From NCBI GenBank assembly GCA_026120185.1, contig JANUWF010002425.1, positions 1,674,001 through 1,738,000 on the forward strand: 64,000 bases of DNA, in the 5' to 3' direction. Made by a program: the position numbers and the translations under genes. Positions 10,456 to 23,477 of the stretch are shown piece after piece. The notes beneath the pieces are model-generated. The model ran no database searches. It saw only the letters and a program-made list of their open reading frames with translations, and was not told where the DNA came from. The stretch is from Voacanga thouarsii (Eukaryota > Streptophyta > Magnoliopsida > Gentianales > Apocynaceae). The first letter of the stretch is position 1; each line of letters opens with the position of its first letter.

Positions 10456-11649
10456 TAAAAAACCTTAGAGGGGGGTGAATAAGGTTTTTGGCAAACTAAA
10501 ATTTTTCAAATCGTCTGATATGTAGAATAACAACGATCATCACGATTCTTGAACCAACTTTATGGTAACAAAGAAAGTAATCCAAGAACTCTTTGATATA
10601 TATATATATATATATATATATCCAGATTCAGACTAGAGATAGAAATGCAATTCAGTAAGAAAAGAAATGAGACACAGTATGTATAGTGGTTCGATCTTCC
10701 AAGATCTACGTCCACTACCTTAAGCCCACACATAAGGATTTTCAACTAGATTTCATTTACTCCATTTAATGAAATCAAACAATATCATATATAAGAGAGG
10801 ATCACCACACAAGGTTTTCCAAAACCTCTCAAACAAACAATCACAACAAGGTTCACCTAACCTGGGTTTTACACCACAACCTTATACTACAATAGAAATT
10901 GAATATTAATAGAACGGTAAAAAACCCACTTATTTGAGCAGATATTCACTAAGATACAAAGCACAAATACTTTTACCTTTGACAGAATATGAATTCACTT
11001 CGAAGCTTTTTGATAAAAGGAGATTTTTGAAAATGTTGAGCAATAGTGTTTCTTAGAAGAATGTTTCAAAAATCTTATGCCTAATCTTGCTTAGAGGCTA
11101 TTTATAGAGCCAAAAAGTGAAGTGTCAACGGATATAAAATGGCCATAATATTTTTGTTAAAATTATCTATATTTTAGACTCAGTTTTCGAACGATAATGC
11201 ATCCAAAAGATAAGTACAAAATGACACTTTTTCAGGCACAAATATTTCAGCACAGTTTACAGGATTTTGGACGAATTTTTGGATGCAGAAACATTCAAAC
11301 TACTCAATCGAAAATTTTGAGATTTTCAAAACATTGAAATCTTCTTCTTTGTGTGCTTCAAGGTAAAATCAATTGAATTAAAAGGTAATGAGACATAGGA
11401 ATTAATAGAAATACCTTAATAACACTTTCTAGTCTAAAATTCTTCTTATAAGGACTTCTTGTTATGTAACTCCATATACTTTGATCTTCCATACTTGAAT
11501 TCAATTACTGAAGAGTTGTCAAACAATCATATCTGAATGCCTTAGAAAAACAAAGGTTAAACATGTCCTATCATAATAGATTACACAAGTTAGTTCATAT
11601 CAACTTTTGTCATAAGTCAAAACATAGGTGAAAGCCCTTTGGTCTAACA
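10456..11649 (-). repeat. copia-2 3' LTR (1194 bp)
   Basis: Begins TGTTAGACCAAAGGGC at 11649 and ends AAGGTTTTTTA at 10456 (minus strand). It repeats 19727-20783 with moderate divergence. A (TA)n run at about 10597-10621 has expanded in this copy; the 5' LTR has only a few units there. Confidence 0.88.
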
Positions 11650-12824
11650 ATCTCCCCCTTTTTGAGTGATGACAAACATGATAAAAAAAATTGCTATATA
11701 AAGAACAATAATATGTATAGAGTGAACATGTTGATTGAGAGAGATATGACTAATTTTTTAGTGAAATGCAATTTCTTAATTATAGGTCTTAAAGAGAGCT
11801 TATGAGTTTAAAATGGATAATTTTTAAAGTCTCAATGAGCCTAAGGCCTATCCTATCTCCATATCTTTATGAATAAATAATTTAATAAAGGAGAGATAGT
11901 AGGTAAGTCATATGATAAGATGCTCCCCCTTAATGTTTCCTTATATGAACATTTCCAAATAAGAGGGAAAAACAGAAATTAAATTTTGTACGTCCAAAAC
12001 GTATATCTAAAACAGTTTTGCAAGTATGTATAAAATGAGTCTTTTTTTCAGAAATACACTTTGGATACGGGTTTTGGATGTCCAAAAAGTATATTCTCAA
12101 TTCAATATGACTCTTAGAAGAAGATTTGTTTGGATTAAGAAAACATGAGTCCAAAACTCCCCCTGACATAATGCGCTAAATAATGGATTTTCCAATCTTT
12201 CAAAGAATGTTTAAACAATCCATTTGACCGTATCATCACAGAATCATAACCATATTTTGTCAGATTAGTCTCAAAGATACCTTCAGATTGTTGAGTGACC
12301 ATACACTGAATATCAAACAGTTCATCAGTTCAACCTTAAGGTATTATAAACAGAGGTTTAGTCAGAAATCATCCCAACATTCCAAGTAGAAACTTTCAAT
12401 CATTTGTCAATAATTGTATCCAGTAAATCAAAGAGTTCCCAGAATAGTATCATATCAGATTATATCATTCTAATATCACTTCATATCTCCCTTTATATCA
12501 TAACCAATATCACAAGTTATTTATGCAGTTCAGATCAATTCATATCAGTTACAGTTTATATCAGTCATATCCTCATACCCCAGTCATTCATACAGCCTAT
12601 AGTCTAATCTTTTCTCCCCCTTTATCATCAATCAAAAGGAGGAATATCAGAAGGGGAAAAGAAATAGAACATAGACAGAAAGGAAATATAATTTAAGCAA
12701 TACGTAGAAAAGAAATAATTATCCCGAAGCATAATCTAAAAAACAGAAAGGTAAGTTGTTTAATTTTTAGAAAGTAAATTTTTTAGGGATGGCATCTGAA
12801 TATCATTCTACCCAATAGATCTAC
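11650..12824 (-). other. copia-2 3' spacer with PPT and three further purine tracts
   Basis: The PPT next to the LTR (11650-11660) is followed upstream by similar tracts at about 11922, 12155 and 12613 (CTCCCCCT on the plus strand). Short frames here (for example 11930-12169) show no recognisable domain. The region separates the env-like ORF from the LTR, as in SIRE-type elements. Confidence 0.55.
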
Positions 12825-14316
12825 TTAGGAGATGTTAATGGTTTCAGCTTTTGAACCGGCACCTTTCTTAGAGTGTTGACCAGCAATCCTATTAGATTTT
12901 CTCTTTACCACAGTATGCTTCTGTCGCTTTCCAGATGATTGTGGTTTAGGGGAAGTAGAAGTTACTACAGTTTTAATCAAAGATGTTTTTTGAGCTTGCT
13001 CAGGAGCTGGTGCTTCCTCTGCAACAAGCAGATCAGATTCTTTCTCCAAGATAGGTTCTTTCTTTTCTTGAGCAGACAATGTTGGGGTAGATACTGGTGC
13101 AGTAGTTTTTGCAGTCATTTCAACTGTAGATATTCTCTTTCCAAGACTATAAAGTTCAGAGCTGAGATTATCCAATTTCACAGCTAGAGAGTTGATGGCA
13201 TCCAGTATACTCACGGATAATCCTTCATCCTTTTCTTTCCCCTTAGTAGAGGATTCTGCCTGAGGATCATCATCAAATTTTCTTTTTGTTCATGCACTAG
13301 GAATAGACATTCCTTCTTCTTTAATTTTTATCAAAATTTCTCTTTCTTTTCCCGCAGTATCTCTCGGCAGTTTCCATCATTATTTACTCTCACATAACCC
13401 ATTCTCTCAAAAGAATCAAAACTGTAAACATTCATCTTTGATGGATTACTCAGAACTGAATTTAAATTAACCTGAAAATAACTAAACACTCTAGATTAAA
13501 AATTTCCGTAAGGCAATCTTTGCTTGATGTATTCCTTGATTGCAACATCAATTTTGTAGCTAAAAATCCAAAGTTTATCTACCTACCCTTTACTAGGGCC
13601 AATATGATTACCATTTGCAGAATGCTGATGGAGGTCTTATGTCCATAACTTGGAACCACCATGGTAGACACTATATGGTCCAAAATTCTTTCAACCCCAT
13701 TAAGCCACTTCATACTTCTGTTACCAGAGTTTCTAAAATTCTTCCCTCCAGTGAAGATTTCCTCAAAATTTTTCAAAACAAAAATATCATTTCCTTCAGG
13801 AAATTTATTCAACTCAAAGTACTGAATTCTTGCATCCCTCACATCACATATCCTATTTAACAGATGGTGATCAAACTCAATGTCTTTTCCCTTCACCCTT
13901 GACACATACCAACGAATCATGAAAGCACTCTCAGTTTCTTCAAGATGTCATTTTCTTAAATTAGCATAAAATTCCCAGATAAGAGGAGTGAATAATTTCT
14001 CATCGAGAGAAAGTAAACTACCCCATCTAATGTGTTCAAACATATCCAGAACATTTGAAAGATTTAGAAAAGCCAAAGGATTAGCACGGTAACCATAGAT
14101 AACCGTTCTGTTCCTTGACACCCAATCATTATAATCAATTTTGCAGAACTCATTTGTTCTAGAGAAAACTGATGAATCGTAGTGAGATGCCGAGAAGTCC
14201 AGTTGAGGAGAAACTTCTTTCCCTTTTACCTTGATTGAAGCCGAACTCTTTTTCTTCATCTTTGGAGATGTTTTGTGCCCCTTTGGTTTTGGAGCAGAGG
14301 ATTTTGTCTTTGCCAT
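12825..14316 (-). pseudogene. copia-2 env-position ORF, broken
   Basis: From ATG 14316 the frame runs through a basic N-terminus (MAKTKSSAPKPKGHKTSPKM), then a globular block with FYANLR. A single TGA at about 13948 follows, and the frame continues through RGKDIEF-like VKGKDIEFDHHLLNRICDV. The frame is then lost near 13570. A last open part (12825-13214) has a helical stretch (LAVKLDNLSSELYSLGKRIS) and a Ser/Lys-rich basic tail. The FYAN...VRGK pattern resembles the putative plant transposon protein domain found in env-position ORFs of SIRE and Athila elements (from memory, moderate certainty). No signal peptide or clear membrane anchor is seen. Confidence 0.6.
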
Positions 14317-14749
14317 CAGTAAGATTAGGGCGTTTTTCTTTTTGGACTTTCAGTTTTTTGAAGAAGAAAAACACAGATATTTTTTGGAAGAATCAGTTAC
14401 AAGGGTTTTGAGAGAAAAATTAGAGTGCTTTGATTGTCTTGAGTAATATGATATAAAGTGCGTTGAAAAGATAAGTTTTTTCACAGAAGTTTAGAAAAAC
14501 GCGCAAACTAATTTTTTAAAATTCAAAAATCAGAATAAGGAAAAATATTAAGGAAAGTTTTGGAACTTGACCTAATCCAAAATTATCATTCAAAAGAGTG
14601 TTTTCCTGATATGCATTTTGGATGTGGGATTTGGATTTAAATACTATGTCTAAACAGTTGTTGGTGTGTTTTTGGATACAAACACTATTTCTAAAACCTT
14701 TTTCTTCACAGATCCTGCATAAAGAAGACTTATGCCAAATGGTTAGCTA

Positions 14750-17700
14750 TCAGATTTTTGTAATTTCCAAACCTCTTCTCAGATTGTTGAATCTTTCCTC
14801 AGCTAGAGGTTTAGTGAAGATATGTGCCAGTCGTTCATCCGTTGAAATATATTCAACACACACATTGCCTTTGAGCACATGATCTCAGATAAAATGATGT
14901 TTAACTTCTATATGCTTTGTCTTTGAATGTTGAATAGGATTTTTTGTCAGATTGATAGCACTTGTATTATCACATAATATAGGTACGCAATTAAAGTTAA
15001 GACTGAAATCTAGCAGTGTATTCTTCATCCACAAAATTTGAGCACAACGACTATTGGCTGCAATGTATTCAACCTCAGTGGTAGATAAGGATATATATGC
15101 CTACTTTTTACTGTGCCATGACATAAGAGAGTGTCCAAGAAATTGACAATGGCTACTAGTACTTTTTCTTTCAACTTTACAGCCAGCATAATCTGTATCA
15201 TCAAATGTGTTAGTGTGAGGATACCATAAGCCATAATCATATGTGCCAATTAGATATCTGCGTTTTACTGAACATAGATGTGATTCCTTTGGACAAGATT
15301 GAAAGCGAGCACAAAGACAGACTAAAAACATAATGTCTGGTTGGCTAGCAATAAGATAGAATAGACTTCCAATCATACCTTTATATTTATGTTCATATAC
15401 TTTCTTACCCTTTTCATCTTGATCAAGTTTTATAGAAGTACTTATAGGTGTACAGATTTCTTTTGCTTCATTCATTCCAAACTTTTTGAGCAACTTCTTG
15501 GCATACTTAGCTTGATTTATGAAGATCCCATCCTTGGTTTGCTTAATTTGCAATCCGAGGAAGAAGTTTAGTTCTCCCATCATACTCATTTCAAATTCTT
15601 GCTGCATAGTCTTAGCAAACATCTTGCATAAAGAATCATCAGTAGCACCAAAAATGATATCATCAACATAGATTTGAACAATTAGTAAATTGCCAGAATT
15701 ATCAGATTTGATGAACAAGGCGGTATCAATCAAGCCTCCAGAAAAGCCTTTTGAAATCAAGAAGCCACTAAGCCTTTCATACCAAGCTCTTGGAGCTTGC
15801 TTTAATCCATAAAGAGCTTTAGAAAGTTTGAAAACATGATTTGGAAAATGCTCACGAATAAAACCAGGAGATTATTCAACATATACTTCCTCCTCAATAA
15901 AACCATTTAGGAATGCACTCTTGACATCCATTTGGTAGAGCAAAATTTTTGAAGGATGCAAAGGCAAGAAGCATTCGAATGGATTCTAGTCTAGCAACAT
16001 GAGCGAATGTCTCATCATAATCAATACATTCTTCTTGATTAAATCCTTGGGCGACTAATCTAGTTTTATTTTTAATCATAGCCCCATTTTCATCAAGTTT
16101 ATTTCTAAATACCCATTTTGTACCAATAATAGGACGATCAAGAGGTCTAGGGATAGGTTTTCAAACTTAATTTCTTTCTAATTGATTTAATTTTTCTTGC
16201 ATAGAAATAATCCAAAATTCATCATGCAATGCGATTTCAATACAGCTTGGTTCAATAATTGAAAGAAGAGCAAAGTTGTCAATAAAATACCGTCCAGTTT
16301 TAACTCCATAGTTTGGATCCCTAATAATTTGTTCTTTGGGATGACCTGTTTTGTATTTCTAGTCATTTGGTAATTGTTGATTCGTAGAATCTTCAGTTTA
16401 TTCTTTTCCTTGTTCAGCTTGCAGCTCTTCAATTTCTTCTTCTTTTGTATGAGTATCTAGTGGTGGAGCTTTGAGTTGATCTAACTTGACTTCCTTTGAA
16501 CTTCCTACATCATTGTCATCTCTTTTTAAAGTATAAATGTTAGATTCATCAAACACAACATGTACGGATTCTTCCACACAAAGAGTTGTTTTGTTGTACA
16601 GTCTATATGCCTTTTTTGTTGGAAGAGTACCAAGAAATATGGCCTCATCGGACTTGCTGTCAAAATTTTCAAGATTATCTCGGGTATTTAGGATAAAACA
16701 TTTACATCTAAACACCTTAAAATAAGAGATAGATGGAGTTTTGTCAAATATAAGTTCAAAAGGAATTTTTTTCAAAAATGGTCTTAGCATAACTCGGTTT
16801 ATTATATAGCAAGCTATATTAACAGCTTCCGCCCAAAAATATTTTGGAAGGGCATTTTCACAAAGCATTAATCTAGCCATTTCTTGCAAAGTGCGATTTT
16901 TTCATTCAACAACACCATTTTGTTGAGGGATTTTTGCTGCTGAAAAATTGTGAACGACTCCATTTTCATCACAAAAGTGAGTAAATTCACTGTTGCAAAA
17001 TTCTTTACTATTATCACTTCAAATAAAAATCATTTTGCATCCAATAGAGTTTTGTACACGTTTAATCAATTTTGAAAATTCAGAAAAGGCTTCATCCTTT
17101 TGTCTAAGAAATAAAGTCCAAGTGAATCTAGAAAAATCATCAACAAGTACATATGCATACTTCTTACCTCCAAGACTGACAGTCCTTATAGGTCCAAACA
17201 AATCCATATGAATTAATTCAAGTGGTTTTGAGGTTGAAATCATTTTCTTCGATTTAAAAGAGGTTTTGATTTGTTTTCCAAACTGACATGCATCACAAAT
17301 TTTGTTTTTATCAAACTTAATTTTTTGGCAGTCCCCTAACAAGTTCTTTCGAAGACAGTTTATTTAGCAAATCAAAAGATACATGACCTAATCTTCTATG
17401 CCAAAGATAACCATCATTGTCATATACTAATAGGCATCTAATACCATTAGCTATAAGGTCATTTAGATAAAATACATATACATTTCCAATACATTTGGCA
17501 GTAAAGATTGTTTCAAGATTTTCACTGTCAATTATAGAACAAGAATCATTTTTAAAGATGACTTTGCAACCATTATCACAAAGTTGACTGCTGCTAAGCA
17601 AGTTATATTTCTAATCATCAGTAAGTAAAACTCGTTTTATAATGGTTAAGGAACCTTTACCAATGTTACAAATGCCAAGAATATTTCCTTTCTTCTTATC

Positions 17701-18034
17701 TCCAAATGTAACAAATCCTTCATTTGTAGTCTGTATATCCTCTAACAAAGTGGCATTTCTAGTCATCTATCTTGAACAACCACTGTCCAAGAACCACTTA
17801 GTGAAGCTCAATGACTGTGCCTAAACATGAGAAGGATGAATGATTTTTGGTACCCACACTTTTTTGGGTCCATGAAGGTTAGTAACATTTCCTTTGATTT
17901 TCTAGAATGTCATTCCGCCGGATTTCGCTTTTCTTTTAATAAGACATCTTGAAACTATATGTCCCGATTTTTCACAATATGTGCAAGCTTTGTGTTTTCT
18001 ATAACATAATGTAGATTTAACATCTTGAGATTTG
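14750..18034 (-). pseudogene. copia-2 pol (protease, integrase, RT, RNase H), decayed
   Basis: Domains in order on the minus strand: protease motif WFLDSGCSR then a stop (about 17755-17790); GAG-pre-integrase with LWHRRLGH (17317-17601); integrase core with HMDLFGP, VLVDDFSRFTW and PQQNGVVE (about 16950-17342); integrase C-terminal part (16398-16889); RT start with RLVAQGFNQEE (15894-16079); RT with YVDDIIFG near 15660; and RNase H with TDYAGCKVERKST (about 15190) and AHIFTKPLAEE, ending at TGA 14750-14752. At least eight stops or shifts separate these pieces, so it cannot encode an active polyprotein. TGA directly after the NGVVE catalytic glutamate fits a CGA-to-TGA change. Confidence 0.88.
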
Positions 18035-19666
18035 TTATTTTTGTTCTTGTTCCTCATGTTCATATCCTAAGCCATTTTGATTTCCAGTATAAACAAATCT
18101 AGGCTTGTAAATTTTGTCCTTATCATCATATCTATATCCTAAGCTATTTTGGTTTCCAACATGATGTTGAGTTCCGAGTAACTTTTCCAGATTGCTTTTA
18201 CCATTCGTGAATATTTCAATACAAATGGTAAGATCATTGACTCTAATTTTCATGTCATTAAAAGTGCTAACCATACTTTCAAGAGTTTGAATTTTATCAC
18301 ACAATTATTTATTTTCAAGAGATGTATAATGCAAAGTAGTCATGATCACATCTTTCTCAATAATAGCACTCATATGTGACTCAAGAGAGATTTTGTTATC
18401 ATGTAGCAATATTTCGTTCTCATTTATTAAACATTTAATCTTCAACTTCATTTCTTTATTTTTTCTGGACAGTTTTTTTAATTCATGAAACATATCACTT
18501 AACAACTCATTTGGATCATCATACTTTTCAGTCATAGATATAAGCGAATTAGACATGAAATTAAATATAGATGAATTTACCTCATTTTCCAAAGTCATGA
18601 AGTATATATTGGCATTTTCATCTTCAGAATCTCCATCTTCGGACTCAGTTTCATTTAAGTCCCAAGTTCCCATCAATCCTTTTCATTTCTTCACCTTCAG
18701 ATCTTTCTTCTTTTTAAATGTTCTTCCTTCCATACCTTTTGTAACAGGACAGTTGGTAATGAAGTGATCAGTGATTTTACATTCATAATATTGAGGTTTG
18801 AATCCTGGGGGTTATCATTTCTTTCTCATAAACTTCTTTCCTCTTTTGTAGTTCCCTTTATTTAACATTCTTTTAAACTTTTTTACTATCATAGCCAAAT
18901 CTTCATTGTCCATTTCCATGCCCTCACTTCTTTCTAATAGACTTGTTTCTTCATCTTCATTTTCAACTTTCAATGCTATCCCCTTTTTACCTCTATCATG
19001 ATCATTAAATTCATGAAATCTTTTAAGTTTCATCTTAAGAGTTAGGAGAGATCCGATTAGCTCTTCTGTTAGTAATGATTTTAAATGCTTGGATTCTTCT
19101 ATAGCAAGCTGCCAACTTTTTGGTAAGGCATCTAAAACTTTTCGATTTTGTTCCCTAAGGGAATAAACCTTCCCGTAGACTTTGAGGCCATTTGAGATAT
19201 TAGTGACTCTTGTGAACATATCAGTGATGCTCTCATTCAGCTTCATTGTAAATAATTCATAGTCATAAATCAGAAGCCCCAGTTTTAACTCTTTAACCTG
19301 GTTTGTCCCCACATGGGTGACTTCAAGTAATTTTCACATTTCATGGGCAAAATCACAACCACTAACACAGTTGTATTCAGTCACATCTAGTGCACAATAT
19401 AAACTATTCATAGCTTTAAAATTTACAGTCATCTTATTATTATCTTCTATACTAAACTCATTATTCTGTTTAGGTAATTTTATGCCATCAACAATTTTTG
19501 ACGGAATAAAATGACCATTTTCTATCAAAATCCATAACTCAAAGTTGATAGAACACACATAGATTTTCATTCTATTTTTTCAAAAAGTATAGTTGTTTCC
19601 ATTGAATAAAGGTGGACGATTCATTGAAGACCCTTCAACATATGGAAGAGAGGATGAACTTGCCAT
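18035..19666 (-). pseudogene. copia-2 gag, decayed
   Basis: ATG at 19666 opens MASSSSLPYVEG. A TGA replaces the usual Trp in the NNYTF(W)K motif, and the frame continues as MKIYVCSINFELW to 19334, then 18815-19312 (UBN2-type gag block LRQNRK-like SLREQNRKVLDALPKSW). A CCHC knuckle near 18740-18790 reads YECKITDHFITNC, so its first Cys is Tyr. An acidic and coiled spacer follows (18305-18676, ESEDGDSEDEN). Frames shift between the pieces. The product would be the capsid/nucleocapsid precursor of the particle. Confidence 0.8.
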
Positions 19667-19708
19667 GAAGATCTTTTCTACAAGGTTGTTAAACCAAGAG
19701 TATGTAGA

Positions 19709-19724
19709 CCAAGCCCTGATACCA
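19709..19724 (-). other. Primer-binding site, tRNA-iMet type (copia-2)
   Basis: TGGTATCAGGGCTTGG on the minus strand lies two bases after the 5' LTR end. It differs from the canonical TGGTATCAGAGC by one base (GGG for GAG). Confidence 0.85.
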
Positions 19725-19726
19725 AA

Positions 19727-20783
19727 TAAAAAACCTTAGAGGGGGTTGAATAAGGTATTTGGCAAACTAAATTTTTTCGAATCGTCTGATATGCAGAATA
19801 ACAATGATCATCAAGATTCTTGAACCAACTTTATGGTAACAAAGAAAGCAATCCAAGAACTCTTTGATATATGTATCCAGATGCAGACTAGAGATGGAAA
19901 TGCAATCAGTAAGAAAAGAAATGAGACACGGTATGTATAGTAGTTCGATCTTCCAAGATCTACGACCACTATCTTAAGCTCACAAGGTTTTTCAACCAGA
20001 TTTCATTTACTCCACTTAATGAAATCAAATAATACCACATACAAGAGAGGATCACCGCACTTGATTTTCCAAAACCTCTCAAACAAACAATCACAACAAG
20101 GTTCACCCTAACTAGGTTTTACACCACAACTTTGTACTACAATAGAGATTGAACATCAATAGAATAGTAAAAAGCTCACTTATTTGAGCAGATGTTCACT
20201 AAGATATAAAGCACAAATACTTTTACCTTTGACACAATATGAATTCACTTTGAAGTTTTTTGATAAAAGGAGATTTTTGAAAATGTTGAGCAATAGTGTT
20301 TCTTAGGAGAATGTTTCGAAAATCTTATGTCTAATCTTGTTTAGAGGCTATTTATAGAGCTAAAACTTGAAGTGTCAATGGCTATAAAATGGCTATAATT
20401 TTTTTGTTAAAATTATCTGTATTTTGGACTCAGGTTTTGGACGACGATGCATCCAAAAGATAAGTCTAAAATGACACTTTTTTAGGTAGAAATATTTCAG
20501 CACAGTTTACAGAATTATGGACGAATCTTTTGGATGCAGAAACATCCAAACTATTCAATCCAAAATTCTGAGATTTTCAAAACCTTAAAATCTTCTTCTT
20601 TGTGTGCTTCAAGGTAAAATCAATTGAATCACAAGGTAAAGAGACTAGGAATTAATAGAAATACCTTAATAACACTTCCTAGTCTAAAATTCTTCTTATA
20701 AGGACTTCTTGGTATGCAATTCCATGTACTTTGATATTCTTTTTTATCTTCCATACTTGAATTCAATTACTGTAGAGTTGTCA
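19727..20783 (-). repeat. copia-2 5' LTR, truncated at its outer end
   Basis: Repeats 10456-11530 but stops at GAGTTGTCA (20783). The last roughly 130 bases found in the 3' LTR, including the TGTTAGACC terminus, are missing. Sequence then passes directly into the middle of the LARD-2 LTR. Confidence 0.85.
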
Positions 20784-21088
20784 GAATTTTGAGAGGAAAA
20801 AATTTTGACGCCGAGTACTTTCGACCCACCTGACACCAGGTTCACTCTGTTCTTTCCCTATTTTTGCTCTGTTCTTATCGACATGCAGAATGGACTCGGC
20901 GCCAGGTACACTTGCTAGACCCAGCACCAGGTCTGTTCTGGTTTTGTCCTAAAAGCTACTCAATTTCTACTGCTAGATTAGAATAGACTCGACAACTGGT
21001 CTATTGCCTAGGCCTAGTTTTTACAACAAATGTATATCAAAACAACTTCAAATAATTAGGGACAAAATGGTAATTTTAGCCCCTATCA
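20784..21088 (-). repeat. LARD-2 3' LTR, proximal part
   Basis: Matches about 24740-25059 (for example GGTCTGTTCTGGTTTTGTCC). It begins TGATAGGGGC at 21088 on the minus strand, next to the PPT. Compared with the 5' LTR, about 550 bases are missing between 10455 and 20784. Confidence 0.8.
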
Positions 21089-23069
21089 TATGCCCCCATA
21101 CTTGAACTTTTGCTTTTCCTCAAGCAAACAAAATTTAAAACATTAAGCATATAAAAACAAATTTTCAACCTATCCTTATCAAGTTCATCCATAATAAAGG
21201 AATAATCTTCTTCCAACCTCAAATACAAACTTTGTCATTCATTTAACCTTTTTAAAACCTTGTAAACTCATGTATTAAATCAAACAATCCAAGGCCATCA
21301 AAGTTAAGCTAAACAAGCTTATATCTAGTACAAGAAAGTCATCTTACTTCTCAAGCAAAAATATAGTAACATAAATTATAGAAGTTATGCCATTTAACCA
21401 ATTCCAACATTATAAACTCAAATTTATCCAACTCAAGTAAATGAAATAAGAAAAACTATCTATTCTCTTTTTTTCCTCTCAAAATTTTTTCAATGACTTA
21501 GGAAATTGATATCCTCAAGTGTATGAATTTCTCTTCACACACCGTATTGCCCCCTTTTAGTCATCATTTATCATTTTTTTTAGCAATTTTCTTTTTCTTT
21601 TTTCTTTCTTTCCTTACATTCTTGCCTTTAGGATAGCCTCAAGAGAGTATGATGCTTCTTTATTTCTTCTCTTCCACTCACCGTATTAGCACCCTTTTCA
21701 GCAAAAGGTCTCTTTCTCTTTTGTTCAAAGATAAAAGTATGTATATTTTTTTAACTCAATATTTTTTTCATCTCACATTTTTTTCTTTTCGCTCAAAATT
21801 TTTTTTCTCACATTCCTTATTCACAACTTAAAGTCAAGCAAACTTTAAATCTATAATACAAGAATTAGGCAACAAGTCTTCCCATACTTCATCATATCAT
21901 CCATATTTAAACTTAAAGAATAAAACAAACATCAAATACCAAATATAACCAAGGCTAACATAAATTCTCAAGATCTAGCAAAAAAACTAACTTAATACAC
22001 AAATTTAATTTTTAATAAAAATCAAACCATAATGAATGACAAATCTATATCCAACATTTAAAAAGAAAATCACAACTCCATTATAGATAAATAAGCTCAA
22101 TTTAGTTCCAAAATCTCCACACTTTTAAATTTTCAATATTTCCAATTTTTCAAAAAAATTGTTTGGTACCAAGAAAACACCAAGCTCATTGATAAAAACA
22201 TGGACAAAGAATATTACTAAACTACTCTCCCACACTTAAACTGGACAATGTCCTCATTGGCCAAAAATTAACACAATAAGGTATTTCCAAAGTGATCAAC
22301 AATAATAAGGGAGGTAGAAGGTTAAGCAATACTCCCCAAGTTCAATAGAGCTCCAAATAATATGAACTTGGAGAAGAAAGAAAAGCTTCTCCAAGAGGAC
22401 TTTATTCTGACCTTCAAAACAAAACACAAAGAAAATAATAATAAAAGAAAAACATACCTAAATAAAAGAAAACAAACTAAAAATCTTGCGAAAGCAAATC
22501 GAGACATGACTCACTCCCCCATACATAAGACGGAAAATATTTTCCTTATTACTAGGGGAAATAACACCTAACAACTCCAAATACAAAACAAAGATACAAA
22601 CTCTTTCCACTCATCATGCTTCCTCATCAAACCTTTGAAAAAGAAATTAATGCTCATTGAAAAAGATAGGCATGATGAAAGTAGAAATAAGAGAGAATTT
22701 TGAAAAAAATAGAGGGTTCATGAAGAATATTAGTTGCAATGAATATACATGTAGGACCCCCCCTTCCATAACACACTTTTAGACATGCATCAAGTTTCTA
22801 ACACAAATATGTAAATTATGCCTAAAAAGTGTGTAAACATAAGAATCACCACTTAACCTTTCAAAAGATTTGTCACAATTGAAATTCCCCTTAAGACTTA
22901 GTATTTGAATTTTCAAAGATGGGATCAAGAAATTCTTGCTTTTCAGTGCTTCTACAAATACCAAGTTACCTCTCTAAAATTGGGTTGAAAGGTAGATTTT
23001 CTCAACATCCTCCAAGTGGTTCGTATGATGCATCAGTGAAAGATCCAACTCCTTGAGACATGTTAAATT
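21089..23069 (-). other. LARD-2 interior: PPT, hairpin, pyrimidine tract, no pol
   Basis: The PPT is AAGTATGGGGGCATA (21089-21103), with a GCTT/AAGC stem at 21112-21125. A pyrimidine-rich block lies at about 21460-21820. PPT-like repeats recur near 22226 (CTCCCACACTTAAAC) and 22511 (CTCCCCCATACATAAG), matching positions in LARD-1. No RT, integrase or protease motif appears in any frame. Confidence 0.65.
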
Positions 23070-23477
23070 TCATACATCATCATTTGGGCCATTGTCCTCC
23101 AAGAATAGAGAGAAACCTAAGAAATCATGTGACAAAGAGAGATTAGAATTATTAGCACATAGAGAAGAATCAAATACCCCTCTTTACACATTGGGCAATT
23201 GTTCCTCATATCTTCTCTCATTTCCTTGGAAATTCTCTTGTTCAAGTGTATGGGCCTTTATGGCATCCTTAACCAACTTGGCTAGTTGTGTTCTTTGGTT
23301 ACTCATTCATTGGGATGCTTCTTCACGCCATCTAATGGACATGTTTGTGTTGGCAATAAATGATTTTATTGAAGCTTCAAGTGATATCTCACTAAAAGCA
23401 TTAATCTAAGCTTGCAACCTTGCTAACGTATCATTATTATAGCTCTTTTGACATTGTGCCCAAGAATAATTACTCAT
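23070..23477 (-). pseudogene. LARD-family 5' ORF (136 codons, three stops)
   Basis: ATG at 23477, stop TGA at 23070-23072. The ORF starts about 220 bases downstream of the primer site. It aligns without gaps to the LARD-1 ORF (3218-3580) and extends further at the C-terminus (FSLFLEDNGPNDDV). The shared core is QRTQLAKLV-DAIKAH-LEQEN-QGNER. Internal stops are at different places from those of LARD-1, so the ancestor was probably fully open. No known domain is recognised; a small gag-like or accessory protein is possible. Confidence 0.55.

Larger units (their letters stand above)
10456..20783 (-). mobile_element. copia-2: SIRE-like Ty1/copia element with env-like ORF
   Basis: On the minus strand: truncated 5' LTR (19727-20783), PBS TGGTATCAGGGCTTGG (19709-19724), gag (18035-19666), pol (14750-18034), env-position ORF (12825-14316), PPT AAGGGGGAGATTG (11650-11660) and 3' LTR (10456-11649). 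A third ORF after pol and the GGGGGAGATTGTTAG junction are typical of the SIRE/Maximus lineage (established knowledge; assignment inferred). The 5' LTR lacks about 130 terminal bases, and roughly 550 bases of the host LARD-2 LTR are missing beside it. A deletion therefore removed the junction and one copy of the target duplication. Confidence 0.9.

Noticed and set aside
12404..12607. 67-codon Ile/Ser-rich frame in copia-2 spacer
   Set aside because: AT-rich tandem ATATCA-type repeats give the frame; wrong strand for the element and no domain.
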